From Bdellovibrionales bacterium (GTDB lineage Bacteria; Bdellovibrionota; Bdellovibrionia; Bdellovibrionales; UBA1609), in NCBI GenBank assembly GCA_016716765.1, contig JADJVA010000020.1:558001-622000 (forward strand): 64,000 nucleotides of DNA, given 5' to 3'. Of this stretch, positions 1-8,740 are shown one piece after another. Under the pieces are notes generated by a model. The model saw only the letters and a program-made list of their open reading frames with translations. It was not told where the DNA came from and did no database searches. Position numbers and translations under genes: made by a program. The number at the start of each line of letters is the position of its first letter. Within the stretch, counting starts at the first letter, position 1.

Positions 1-150
1 GCTAATTGGAATTCGCAGATGATTAAAAAAATTCACACCTATTACATCGGAAGCCATTGGCTATGGCGCAACGAGAGAAGATTTTTCTGGACAAACGCCC
101 TGTCGACCTATTGCCAGGAATCCAGAATTGTAGGAAATTTGGCAGAATAG
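1..150 (+). CDS. C-terminal end of a gene entering from outside the window
   Basis: A frame open from base 1 runs 49 codons to a TAG at 148-150. The visible peptide is rich in aromatic and basic residues and I recognise no domain. It may be the tail of an upstream gene, or chance coding of a short open stretch. An internal ATG at 19 would give 43 residues, but I see no convincing ribosome binding site before it. Confidence 0.3.
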   Translation, partial: ANWNSQMIKKIHTYYIGSHWLWRNERRFFWTNALSTYCQESRIVGNLAE

Positions 151-250
151 CCAAAATTGCTATTTCTCATAGAATTTATTGGAATTCGAGGTTTTGAATG
201 GAGAAAAGCCCCATCTGCTTGAGTTCTTCGCTGAATCGAGGAGTCACTCC

Positions 251-856
251 ATGGACCAAAGACGCAAAATACTTTTGATGGCAGGATTAGGGGCTTTTAT
301 CTTGTTCGGCATGTTCCTAAGCGTCGGCATGCGTAAAGGTCAAAACCTTGTGGCGGAAGCGCGCCTCAACTCAAAAGAAATTCATCGCTCTCCTGCTGAG
401 TCCTCTCAGGGAACAGCAACCCCGCTCGTTCGCCTCCTTTCTGTAAATCCTCAGTCCCTTCAAGCGATGCTAAAGGCTGCTGGTAATCAGGCCACCTTGA
501 TTTACACGTTTTCGGTCCAGACACCTAACTTTAGAAGTGAATTGCGGCTTCTTCATAAAATGAAAGTCTTTTATGCCCCCTATCAGATCGGAATTGAATT
601 CCTTAACCTGGATCGCGAAGGGGAGGACGAGGGAATTCAAACTGTTTTTGATGGTCTTGAATCGATTCCAGACTATCCCATCCTGAGGCCCGAGGGGGAG
701 GCCCTCCTTTTTTTGAAGTCATTGGCTCCGGTGGCCTCGTCAACCACTCCTGCATTTTTTGTTTTTAATAAGCAATCTCAGATTGTTGATCATTGGGAGG
801 GAACGACTCCCATCAAAGATATTGATCTTCGGTTTAGAAACGCTTTTGTCAAATAG
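251..856 (+). CDS. Membrane-anchored protein with a thioredoxin-like region, function unknown
   Basis: The chosen ATG at 251 follows a GGAG seven bases upstream. A TTG at 179 would add 24 residues with no binding site. The 201-residue protein has one N-terminal membrane segment (about residues 7-26) and then a soluble region that is probably periplasmic. The C-terminal two thirds has the alternating pattern of a thioredoxin-like fold, with a TTPAFFVFN stretch like the cis-Pro strand and a glycine-containing end, but no CxxC pair. A redox role is therefore unlikely and a structural or binding role is possible. The fold call is inference; function unknown. Confidence 0.6.
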   Translation: MDQRRKILLMAGLGAFILFGMFLSVGMRKGQNLVAEARLNSKEIHRSPAESSQGTATPLVRLLSVNPQSLQAMLKAAGNQATLIYTFSVQTPNFRSELRLLHKMKVFYAPYQIGIEFLNLDREGEDEGIQTVFDGLESIPDYPILRPEGEALLFLKSLAPVASSTTPAFFVFNKQSQIVDHWEGTTPIKDIDLRFRNAFVK

Positions 857-969
857 GGTTCAATCGGTACCTATTTCATGTTCCATCAAAAGATAGACTC
901 CCCTTGACCCCTTAAATGAAAGCTGTTGAACTATTGCGAGTTCTTCTTTCTGGGAAGAAAGGTGGGGGC

Positions 970-2052
970 ATGTTTTATTCCCGGTCTCAGGTAAACAAAT
1001 TATTTTCTTTTGATAAGGAAGCCGCACCTTCACCTGCAAGTCTCTCTGGTTTGGAAAAAAACAAAACCATACCAAAAGCGAAAAGGAACGATGTCGATGA
1101 GCGACGCGTTCGTGGCTGGTCCACTCAAGATGTTCCACTGATCGGTCAGCATCTCGGATTCCTAGGAAAATCTTCAACTCCCCTGGTTTACAGTTTCTTT
1201 GTTACGAAAGGTGGAGTTCTCAAATCGTCCTTAGCCCTGAATTTTGCGCGAATGGCGGCTTTGCATGGTATCAGAACTTGCGTCGTTGGACTTGATATGC
1301 AGTGTGATATCACAACATCCCTGGGTCATATGGAGGAGGTTGAAGCCAATGATTTAGAGGCCGCCCTCCGATGGATGGAGAGCACGCGTGGCCTTTACGA
1401 TATTTTTGTTGGAAAGGCCGAAGTCCAAACTGTTATCTTGCCAACTGACATTCCGACACTTTTTTATATCCCAGAGACTCCTGAACTCGTGTCACTCGAG
1501 CAGAGCCTTCTGCATCGTCCTCGCCGAGAACAGTGGCTACAGGAAACCGTCATTCAACCTCTTAAACGCGAATTTGATTTGGTCGTTCTCGATTGTTCTC
1601 CGAATTGGAACCAATTAATTACAAACGCCCTTGTCGCCTCTGATGTCCTCATCTCTCCGCTCGAATGCAAGATCAATAATTTCAGAAATCTTAAGATGTT
1701 CCGGGTTTTTATTCGCCAAATTCAGAGAGACCTATTGCTCAATTTCCGACAGTTCTATGTTCCCACACGCTTGAATTTCTCTCGACGCCTCAGTCGCGAT
1801 ATTTTTGAATGGTATCTCAAGCATATCCCCGACTGTCTCAACTTTCCCATTCGGGAGCACAGCCAAGGAGAGGAAGCTACCGCCATGCACCTGTCTGTCC
1901 CTGAATACCAACCGGGATCTGCGGCCTCACTTGAAATGAATCAATTCATTAAGTCGATATGGCTTCCGAATCTATCTGCCGACAAGACGAACCACAATTT
2001 TACCAAGAGTACAAAGACAGTCCATCGAAGAACACCAGAATCGTCCCTGTAA
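970..2052 (+). CDS. ParA-family ATPase with MerR-like N-terminus and variant Walker A
   Basis: This 360-residue protein has an N-terminal MerR-like segment (YSRSQV near the start, IPKAKR, then a VRGW stretch), followed by a ParA/MinD ATPase core. The deviant Walker A is KGGVLKS at about residues 80-86: both lysines are kept, but the usual GKT is LKS. Walker B is LVVLD at about 203-207. ParA proteins bind ATP and DNA nonspecifically and position DNA or protein cargo. The start at 970 has a GGTGGGGG just upstream; an ATG at 916 has none. The small gene at 2077 follows closely and may be its partner. I see no recognisable ParB, so plasmid or chromosome partition is not certain; protein positioning is an alternative. 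Confidence 0.75.
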   Translation: MFYSRSQVNKLFSFDKEAAPSPASLSGLEKNKTIPKAKRNDVDERRVRGWSTQDVPLIGQHLGFLGKSSTPLVYSFFVTKGGVLKSSLALNFARMAALHGIRTCVVGLDMQCDITTSLGHMEEVEANDLEAALRWMESTRGLYDIFVGKAEVQTVILPTDIPTLFYIPETPELVSLEQSLLHRPRREQWLQETVIQPLKREFDLVVLDCSPNWNQLITNALVASDVLISPLECKINNFRNLKMFRVFIRQIQRDLLLNFRQFYVPTRLNFSRRLSRDIFEWYLKHIPDCLNFPIREHSQGEEATAMHLSVPEYQPGSAASLEMNQFIKSIWLPNLSADKTNHNFTKSTKTVHRRTPESSL

Positions 2053-2076
2053 AGACACTCAGTTAGGAGATAAAAA

Positions 2077-2376
2077 ATGGCCCTTTCTCTGGAGGAGCTA
2101 CAAAATAAAAGGTCGAAAAAGATAAAAATCTTAAATGAAACTCCCCGACCTGTAGCATTCAAGGCCGCCAAACGAAAGCAGACGTCAAAACCAGAGATCC
2201 AGTTCCCCTGGAATCCCCCCGGCGAATCCGATACGGCCCAGACGGTTGAGCCCCCAGCCAATACGAGCAGCCCCGCTCGGGGTCCCATCACGTATATTCA
2301 GGAGTTAATCAAAGTGAATCGAAGAAGAAGAGCCGCCGGAAAGGGATTCTGCCTGCTCTCCCCCCTCAAATTTTAA
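2077..2376 (+). CDS. Small basic protein downstream of the ParA-like gene
   Basis: This 99-residue protein starts 24 bases after the ParA-like gene, with AGGAG upstream. It is basic at the N-terminus (KRSKK, KAAKRK), proline-rich in the middle, and ends in an arginine-rich stretch. No known domain is recognised. Small basic partners with an N-terminal ATPase-stimulating peptide are known for ParA-type ATPases, so a ParB-like or adaptor role is plausible from position and charge only. Confidence 0.55.
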   Translation: MALSLEELQNKRSKKIKILNETPRPVAFKAAKRKQTSKPEIQFPWNPPGESDTAQTVEPPANTSSPARGPITYIQELIKVNRRRRAAGKGFCLLSPLKF

Positions 2377-2488
2377 CCTTCGGGCCCAGAATTTGAGATT
2401 TCTTGCCTCTAAGAGATTTTTTCCTGTTATTTTAGCTGGCATTAACCAAATGATGGCGTTATAAGACCAGATCTCGGAGGTTGATGAA

Positions 2489-2671
2489 ATGGCAAAGAAA
2501 AAAGGGAAAGTTCGGATAATCACGTTGGAATGCACCGAGGCTCGGAAGGCTGGAATTCCTCCTTCTCGCTATACAACAAAGAAAAATACTCAAACCCACC
2601 CCGAACGGTTAGAGAAAAAGAAGTACAATCCCAATATGCGTAAGCATACGATTCACAAAGAGATCAAATAG
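2489..2671 (+). CDS. rpmG: 50S ribosomal protein bL33
   Basis: The 60-residue product matches bL33: basic start MAKKKGK, IITLECTEA, YTTKKN, the ERLEKKKYNP core and the C-terminal RKHTIHKEIK. It is a structural protein of the large ribosomal subunit. GGAGG lies eight bases before the ATG. Only one cysteine is present, so this is the zinc-free form of the protein rather than the four-cysteine form. Confidence 0.95.
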   Translation: MAKKKGKVRIITLECTEARKAGIPPSRYTTKKNTQTHPERLEKKKYNPNMRKHTIHKEIK

Positions 2672-2699
2672 CCTATTGTGGCCAAGTGATCCTGTGAAA

Positions 2700-3419
2700 T
2701 TAAGACGCCTTCTTCTGGGCGAGTTCATCCAAGGAAAACTTGTATCCCACGCCATGCACTGAGCGCAGGCATCTTTTGTAATCACCCATCTTTCGCCGCA
2801 GAGATGCCACGTAGGTGTCTACGCTACGATCCAGAACGTTTGTGGATTTTCCCCAGACTCCATCGAGAATCTGTTCTCGACTGATGATATGGTCTTTATG
2901 AGAGGCAAGATAGTAGAACAGCTTAAACTCTAGGGGCGTTAGGTTAATCGATGCTTCTTGGCCTTCATGATTAATATCGAGGCGTTGCATATCCAAAAAG
3001 AAAGTAAAGGGCCCTTGTCGAAGGACTCTGGAATTCTCAGATTCAGCACGGGTCCATCTTATTTTCGCCTCGACCCTTGCTCGCAATTCGGAGGGATCGC
3101 AGGGTTTCACGATATAATCGTCAGCTCCGAGGCTAAATCCAAGAACCTTGTTAGACACCTCGCTCTTGGCCGAAAGAAACATCACGGGTGTCCGAGAATA
3201 CTTCTCAATTTTTCGAATACGACTGCACAGGTCGAATCCATCTCCATCTCCCAACATAATGTCGAGAATAAAGAGGCTGTAACGGCTCTTTTCCAGCTTA
3301 GAGATTCCTTCGGCAAAACTTTTGGCCATTTCTAAATCACAATGACCATGCAAGGCCTTGCCAATCACCAAACGATGGGATTCTTCGTCTTCTACCAACA
3401 GCACTTTGGGCAATGACAT
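2700..3419 (-). CDS. OmpR/PhoB-type DNA-binding response regulator
   Basis: The 239-residue protein has an N-terminal receiver domain with acidic residues E10/D11, phosphoacceptor D53 in FILDIMLGDGDG, and a KP pair near residue 105. A C-terminal winged helix (about 135-230) carries the typical LTPLEFKLFYYL and the VDTYVASLRRK recognition region. It should bind DNA as a phosphorylated dimer. No sensor kinase gene is adjacent, so it is an orphan here and its signal cannot be named. Confidence 0.92.
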   Translation of the reverse strand: MSLPKVLLVEDEESHRLVIGKALHGHCDLEMAKSFAEGISKLEKSRYSLFILDIMLGDGDGFDLCSRIRKIEKYSRTPVMFLSAKSEVSNKVLGFSLGADDYIVKPCDPSELRARVEAKIRWTRAESENSRVLRQGPFTFFLDMQRLDINHEGQEASINLTPLEFKLFYYLASHKDHIISREQILDGVWGKSTNVLDRSVDTYVASLRRKMGDYKRCLRSVHGVGYKFSLDELAQKKAS

Positions 3420-3552
3420 ACTACACCTCTCTCACTGGCTTCTTTCGGTGCCTCTGATTCTCAAGAGCCGACATATCATCTATATGATCGGAAGAATGTT
3501 TATGAAAATTTATTAACATTTCAGCAAATTTGCGTCTCGCTTTGAGGCGCCC

Positions 3553-4311
3553 TCATTGGAGCTTAAAATCAACAACCAGGGCCGCATGGTCAGAAAGCCG
3601 ATTCCAGGGCGAGCCTGTCATGACCACGGCCTCGATTGGAGTCAAACCACGGTAATAGACTCTATCTAGGCACAACAATGGATGCAGGCTTGGAAAGCTG
3701 CGAGCATATCTGCCATGGAGGGTTTGGAATGCCTCACGAACACGGATCCGCTCCCCAATATGCCGACTCGCTCCTTGAGCCCAATCATTAAAATCACCCG
3801 CAACTAGAAGGGGACCTTCAGATACCGCTTCAGAAATACGCTGGATCAAGCGATCCAATTGCTGACGCCGACCTCTTGCCAAGAGATTGAGATGAAGGCA
3901 CACCAAATGCAAATCCCCCAAATTCGGATGTACCACTGAAACATGCAAAAGCCCTCGCCTTTCTAAGGGATTGGTCGAGATATCCAAATTGGTCCATTGA
4001 CGAACAGGAAAGCAACTCAAGATGGCATTGCCATGGCTTCCCTCCTGGTAAACCGCATTCTTACCGTAGGCATAGTGCTCCCATACGGAATCCGCCAAAA
4101 ACTCCAACTGTGAATCAAATTCCTCCGAATCCTCCAGGTCATGAAGCCCCAATAAGCCCTGCCCTCGAATCTCCTGAAGAAAAACCAAATCCGCGCCGAC
4201 TTCACGGATGAGACTCTTTATGTTCGAAAGCACTTGCTTTCGAGAATAGAAACAAACCCCTTTGTGAATGTTATAGCTGAGGACCCGCAAATTATTCTGA
4301 TGAGCTTTCAC
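3553..4311 (-). CDS. Endonuclease/exonuclease/phosphatase-family protein, YbhP-like
   Basis: Family signatures in order: LRVLSYNIHKG at the N-terminus, DLVFLQEIRG (metal-binding Glu), LHLVCLHLNL, GDFNDW (catalytic Asp/Asn) and LSDHAALVVDF (terminal Asp-His). The best start is a GTG at 4311, whose G overlaps the TAG stop of the upstream clsB-like gene and which has AGGTGG five bases before it; this gives 252 residues. An upstream start at 4365 would overlap clsB by 55 bases. The clsB then EEP order is the same as ybhO-ybhP in Escherichia coli, so a membrane phospholipid link is likely, though the substrate is unknown. Confidence 0.88.
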   Translation of the reverse strand: MKAHQNNLRVLSYNIHKGVCFYSRKQVLSNIKSLIREVGADLVFLQEIRGQGLLGLHDLEDSEEFDSQLEFLADSVWEHYAYGKNAVYQEGSHGNAILSCFPVRQWTNLDISTNPLERRGLLHVSVVHPNLGDLHLVCLHLNLLARGRRQQLDRLIQRISEAVSEGPLLVAGDFNDWAQGASRHIGERIRVREAFQTLHGRYARSFPSLHPLLCLDRVYYRGLTPIEAVVMTGSPWNRLSDHAALVVDFKLQ

Positions 4312-5468
4312 TAAATCCACCTTTTGAAAATCAATATGAATCTTCCAATCAATCTCTGAACCCAAGGACGTCGACTCAGGTCAACCACAGAAACGAGATT
4401 TGATTGCTCACAATATTCTTCGAAATTTCTCGCCAATGAGTCAATATTGTCTGGACGAGAAAGTACCACGTCTGCTTCTAGATCATGATACTGACTCCGA
4501 TAATTAAGATTTGTGCTTCCCAACTTTCCCCAATTGTCTATCACCATAAATTTTGCATGAACAAATCTGTCTCGATACTCATACAATTTCACACCCAGGG
4601 GGATCAGGGGGGCGAGCAAGATTTCACCCACCCAGCGAGTAAAAAATACGTCTGTAAATCCCGGAAAGCACAGACGCACGTCCACCCCACGCTGTGCCGC
4701 CTTAATCAAGGCACCCAGTAGCTTTGGAGAAGGCACCCAATAGGGGTTCGCTATCCAGACACGTGTCGTTGCGAGATTCACGCGCGCCACGAGCAAGCGC
4801 AGACGATTTCTTCTCAATAGCAAAGTGTGATTGAGCTCGACATAGGGATTCCGCCAAGATTTTGAAATACGTCTCGCTGCTCTTGGTTGTCGCACCGAAT
4901 CCATTTTCCACGACGAAGAACGAGTCCAATTAAAAGAAAAAGCCGAGACAAGATCACGAACTCCCGGCCCTTCAACCAGAACTCCCGCGTCCTTCCAATT
5001 CAAACTGGCCTCGCTGACATTGATACCGCCAACAAAAGCCTTATCTCCATCGATCAGAAATACCTTCTTGTGATTTCTTCTGTTGATTGAGTTCAATAAT
5101 TTGAGAATCCAAAAAAAATGGGGAAAGTTTCGCAGTCCCCATCGGCTCCAGGGACTCGCCAAAGGGTGATAAACTCGAGTTTCAATGCCTGCCTGCTCAG
5201 GAAGAGACTCTAGTGGACCATGGACCCAATGAGGAGAGCCAATTCCATCAACGAGGAGCCTCACGTGAACGCCCCTCTTCACCGCCTGCTCCAGCTCCGT
5301 GATCAGTCGCTTTCCGACCTCGTCGTTTGAAAAAATATAGACTTCAATTTCAATTGAAGTTTTTGCCTGACTGCAGGAACGAAGTATCTCGTAAAAATAC
5401 TCTTGGCTTGAAAGAAAAAGTTTTTCATAGGTCCATTGCAATGGACCCAGTGGTGATTCGCCCTGCAT
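4311..5468 (-). CDS. clsB: Cardiolipin synthase / phospholipase D-like protein (ClsB type)
   Basis: There are two HKD phospholipase D motifs: HKKVFLIDGDKAFVGG in the N-terminal half and HAKFMVIDNWGKLGSTN in the C-terminal half. Length is about 385 residues, with no N-terminal transmembrane hairpin, so it resembles ClsB (about 413 residues) more than ClsA. The enzyme would join phosphatidyl groups to make cardiolipin on the inner membrane. The ATG at 5468 was chosen; a TTG at 5477 is an alternative. The downstream EEP gene is translationally coupled. Confidence 0.87.
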   Translation of the reverse strand: MQGESPLGPLQWTYEKLFLSSQEYFYEILRSCSQAKTSIEIEVYIFSNDEVGKRLITELEQAVKRGVHVRLLVDGIGSPHWVHGPLESLPEQAGIETRVYHPLASPWSRWGLRNFPHFFWILKLLNSINRRNHKKVFLIDGDKAFVGGINVSEASLNWKDAGVLVEGPGVRDLVSAFSFNWTRSSSWKMDSVRQPRAARRISKSWRNPYVELNHTLLLRRNRLRLLVARVNLATTRVWIANPYWVPSPKLLGALIKAAQRGVDVRLCFPGFTDVFFTRWVGEILLAPLIPLGVKLYEYRDRFVHAKFMVIDNWGKLGSTNLNYRSQYHDLEADVVLSRPDNIDSLARNFEEYCEQSNLVSVVDLSRRPWVQRLIGRFILIFKRWI

Positions 5469-5489
5469 AGCTCCCAATATACCCGATCG

Positions 5490-5993
5490 TCACGGGCTCA
5501 GGGAATCTTTCTCTCGCCCCTGGTTTTCCATGGCCGGCTCATCAATTCGCTTCCATACATAAACAAAGGGCTTACCACTCACCTCAAAATAAAGATAAAA
5601 CTCGCCATTCCGGATTTCTGCCTGAGTTTCGGTTTCCTTTCCCTGCTTCATATCCGGATCAGATCCACAATCAATCGCATTTTTCGGATTAATCCAAGTC
5701 ACCCGATCCTTTAGCCTGCAGCCATTAAAGGCATACTCTCCCTGTCGCTCGCAAAAACCCCTTTGTCCCCGACGATCCCAAAATACCCGGTCTTTCCCAT
5801 CCGGAAAAAATTCAAAAACCAAATTGAGGTCCGGGTTAGGAATTGGTGATTCAACCCCCTGATAGATGTACTTTTCCCAGCGCCACTTTCCAACAATCGA
5901 TTCTCCCTCACAAATCACCGACTCACTACGAGCAATCGCAGCAAAAAAAACCAATATGACAACAACAACCACTCTGAAGTTCTTCACATTCAC
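5490..5993 (-). CDS. Secreted protein, lipocalin-like, function unknown
   Basis: The 167-residue protein opens with a clear signal peptide (basic start, a run of valines, then a cleavable Ala-rich end near residue 22). The mature part begins with GKWRWEKYIYQG, reminiscent of the first strand of lipocalin-like or META-type barrels. Four cysteines probably form disulfides, which fits the periplasm. It lies 21 bases upstream of clsB on the same strand. No specific function is recognised. Confidence 0.65.
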   Translation of the reverse strand: MNVKNFRVVVVVILVFFAAIARSESVICEGESIVGKWRWEKYIYQGVESPIPNPDLNLVFEFFPDGKDRVFWDRRGQRGFCERQGEYAFNGCRLKDRVTWINPKNAIDCGSDPDMKQGKETETQAEIRNGEFYLYFEVSGKPFVYVWKRIDEPAMENQGREKDSLSP

Positions 5994-6038
5994 CTTCTGG
6001 CGTCCCTATCCCGTCCTGCCCTACCCTGCTCTGGGCTA

Positions 6039-7442
6039 TCATATCCAACCTCTTCTTATCAAAATGGCCTTGATTTGCCCAGTGCTCTTATCATCTAAAG
6101 AAATGTCCTCAACAGCTCCCTGCAAGGCAGCAGGAAAATCCTTCAATAAAGAACCAGCGCCCAAACGTCCCAAGCATTGCAAAGCCAGTTGACCCGTCAA
6201 CTCTTTGCCGAGAAACTGACGAATCTCCCACAGAGTTCCGCTCACAATCGTAGAATCGTGATAGAGAGAGCCTTTCGCATCTGACTTATAATTTAACGAG
6301 TTGTCTAGAGTGCGACGAAATGGGGCTTTTAAATAGCTATACTCGGCCATGCGGGGGCTGTCCAAATACAGAGCCGCAAGGAAATCAGCAAATCCTTCAT
6401 TGAGCGATCCACCTTCTTTATCATTAGGAAGTCCGGCCAGAACTTGCACGACCGAATGTCCGACCTCATGTATCACGATTGATGGATCCTGGGGAATCTT
6501 CTTGTAGATCACATTGTCCCCATCTCCCAGATAAATATTTCCGTTGTAGTAGAAAGCGGCGTTCGAAGGAACAACTCCTCCGACGTGAACTTTGACTTTG
6601 AGCTGAAAGGGTAAGGAGAGAAAGTACTGAGATCTCAGCCAAACCAAAGACTGCTCAATAAAGTAATAGGCCTGAACCTCATCAAACGCGCTCTCGTCTG
6701 GCTGAAAACGAAACTGATGATTTAAATTAAAAGCTCGACTCCCAGCTTCTGACTCAACTTTCAGTAGAGAACTTGTCAGAGTCCCATCACCAACCAAATT
6801 TGAAAGAATCACTTCGGCCAAGGGCGTTCGAAATGGAGACCCCGGAAAAACTTGAGCGCTCCCGGTAATCAAGTGATTTGTGAGAGAGCGGCGCATAATG
6901 ATCCGACCCTTCTCAGATATCCTCGCCTGTACCACATCCGATTCATTGTGAAGGAGATAAGCCAGTTCAACAAAAGGTTCAAAGCCCATGAGAGTTGTTT
7001 TCAAAACAATCTGAGAGGGAAAGATTTTTTTTGCTTCGCGCAATTCCGGATATCTCTGCCAAGCCACACTCAGGATTCTCTCCTTTTGTGATTCCATCTG
7101 CTGAGCCTTCTTCGCGTCTCTCTCAGACAAGGGATGAGTAGAAACATCTCCCTCAATCAACTTTGGCGCTCCCGAATGATCGCGGAGCACTTTAATCCAA
7201 CTTCCCTCAACTGGAAAGCCTCCGTTCATCGTGCGCCAATGTTCAATTTTATAGCCTGAAATCTCGACACTCTCAGATTGAGACTTATGTGGAGATGAGA
7301 TAAGTGTAGCCAATTCAGGAGTCAGATTTTGTTGAGATGCGCGACTCCAGTGAAAGCGAGACAACTCATTCTGAACACTGCATCCAAGGACCGGCAAAGC
7401 CAGCAAGAGAGAGAGGAAAATAAACCTTACAAAAAGTTCCAT
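6039..7442 (-). CDS. Secreted zinc metalloprotease-like lipoprotein (thermolysin-like gluzincin)
   Basis: The ATG at 7442 with GGAG upstream gives a 467-residue protein with a lipoprotein signal ending in a VLGC lipobox. About 324 residues in is HEVGHSVVQVLAG (HExxH zinc site), and about 20 residues later GSLNEGFADFLAALY, where the Glu of NEGFAD fits the third zinc ligand of gluzincins. The N-terminal region looks like a propeptide of the FTP/PepSY type found in thermolysin and fungalysin precursors. It is predicted to be attached to the outer membrane and to digest extracellular or prey protein; the substrate is inference. Confidence 0.8.
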   Translation of the reverse strand: MELFVRFIFLSLLLALPVLGCSVQNELSRFHWSRASQQNLTPELATLISSPHKSQSESVEISGYKIEHWRTMNGGFPVEGSWIKVLRDHSGAPKLIEGDVSTHPLSERDAKKAQQMESQKERILSVAWQRYPELREAKKIFPSQIVLKTTLMGFEPFVELAYLLHNESDVVQARISEKGRIIMRRSLTNHLITGSAQVFPGSPFRTPLAEVILSNLVGDGTLTSSLLKVESEAGSRAFNLNHQFRFQPDESAFDEVQAYYFIEQSLVWLRSQYFLSLPFQLKVKVHVGGVVPSNAAFYYNGNIYLGDGDNVIYKKIPQDPSIVIHEVGHSVVQVLAGLPNDKEGGSLNEGFADFLAALYLDSPRMAEYSYLKAPFRRTLDNSLNYKSDAKGSLYHDSTIVSGTLWEIRQFLGKELTGQLALQCLGRLGAGSLLKDFPAALQGAVEDISLDDKSTGQIKAILIRRGWI

Positions 7443-7551
7443 CTTCGGCTCCATGAGTGCCAATGAAAAACACAAAAACTCCCGCCGATCCTTAAAGCCT
7501 GGAAGACTGTAAATCTAAAACCAATTAATCTAGAACTCGAGATCCAAATCA

Positions 7552-7581
7552 TGTGGGGAGACTCTCAAATGCCTCCCCACA
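7552..7581. terminator. Hairpin with nine-base-pair stem between two minus-strand genes
   Basis: TGTGGGGAG (7552-7560) pairs with CTCCCCACA (7573-7581) around a 12-base loop. It lies downstream of the minus-strand gene ending at 7653 and upstream of the protease gene. No T-run follows on the minus strand, so it could be an RNA-stability or attenuator hairpin rather than a classic terminator. Confidence 0.4.
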
Positions 7582-7652
7582 CTTTCGGAACACCACAAAT
7601 CCAAACTCCAGAAGAAAAGCGAAAGCTCTCTTTTCTGCCGTAGCTCTCCCCA

Positions 7653-8060
7653 TTATTCGATGGTGAGAGTTTTCTCAAGATAGTTATCATTTCCATCTAT
7701 AAATCTAATTCTGTGCTCCCCAACTCCGAGCTTGCCAAGTGTCACAGATTGCGTGAATGGCACCATCATCATCAAACACATGCCTTCGCTCACTCCGGCA
7801 ACAGCCCGCACTTCGTGAATCTTAGTGGCCCAATCATGCCCAACATCTGCCCTTTTCCAACGATAGCAAGTGTTTGAAAATAGTCCTGCCAGGACAACAT
7901 AGGCTTCTGACTCGGCGTCGAAACCGCTCGGTATAAAAGCATCGTTAACACCTACGACAACTTCTTTTTCCTTTCTTGGAGGCGTGGTTGCCCCAGCATC
8001 CAAAAATGGAATAGCCAATGTCAAAACCATAGCAACAACAAACAAAATGCGATTTTTCAT
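7653..8060 (-). CDS. Small secreted protein of unknown function
   Basis: The 135-residue protein has a typical signal peptide (MKNR then a hydrophobic stretch, cleavage near AGA about residue 24). The mature domain is short and probably all-beta, with two cysteines and a Met-rich GMCLMMMVPF strand. It ends in an Ig-like pattern (VGEHRIRFIDGNDN). A purine-rich stretch upstream could serve as the binding site. No named family recognised. Confidence 0.6.
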   Translation of the reverse strand: MKNRILFVVAMVLTLAIPFLDAGATTPPRKEKEVVVGVNDAFIPSGFDAESEAYVVLAGLFSNTCYRWKRADVGHDWATKIHEVRAVAGVSEGMCLMMMVPFTQSVTLGKLGVGEHRIRFIDGNDNYLEKTLTIE

Positions 8061-8294
8061 ATTTTTCCCCTTTAATAAATTGCGACCCTACAAAAGATAG
8101 TAAGCAATGATTGTTCCATTTTGAAACATCTATAAATCAACAATGAAAAAATATACGGGTAATTTTGTCCCAATGATACTGCTCCACATGAGACTAATAC
8201 ACTGACCATGCGAGTCAATATTCTGAATGGCAATCTTGAACGGCTTGAATTAAATTGAGTGCAAGATCAATTGGAGAGATTTGGAGAAATTCTG

Positions 8295-8663
8295 ATGAGA
8301 TTCTTTCTTGTTTTGATGAGTTTTGGAATATCTTTTCCCAGCTTTTCTCAAAGCGTGGATTTAGACGCTCAGAGCAAGGGCTTTGCTGGCCTCCGTCAAA
8401 GTGGAGAACTGGTTAGCCTTGAATTGGTGCCAAAGGGAAAGCAAATACGCCTTAAACTCGTCGGAAATGAAGCTGCAAGTGTTAAAATGGGCGAGGTTTC
8501 AGTGGAGGCGACTTACGGTTTTGGAAAAGTCAAAAAGCGGCTGACTGTCACCAAACAACAGGGAGAATTTTTAATCACGCGAGATAAGGTGGAGCCAGTC
8601 GATCTTAAAATACGTGTGATGACGCCTGATCAAGTAGAGGACTTTGACTTCCAGCTAAAATAA
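8295..8663 (+). CDS. Small secreted protein of unknown function
   Basis: The ATG at 8295, preceded by TTGGAG, gives 122 residues and places a signal peptide (MRFFLVLMSFG, cleavage near SFSQS) at the terminus; a GTG at 8259 would bury it. The mature part is basic and mostly beta by pattern. It is alone, divergent from the gene at 7653 and convergent with the next one. Function unknown. Confidence 0.55.
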   Translation: MRFFLVLMSFGISFPSFSQSVDLDAQSKGFAGLRQSGELVSLELVPKGKQIRLKLVGNEAASVKMGEVSVEATYGFGKVKKRLTVTKQQGEFLITRDKVEPVDLKIRVMTPDQVEDFDFQLK

Positions 8664-8740
8664 ATCATCCGACAAAGCAATCATTGTTCACTGCAATTGA
8701 ATCTCATCCACCCATGGCCTGAGATGGCTCGAGGGTGCCC

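Noticed and set aside
860..1177. Minus-strand frame opposite the ParA-like gene
   Set aside because: It overlaps the conserved N-terminus of the ParA-like gene and has no recognisable domain or binding site.
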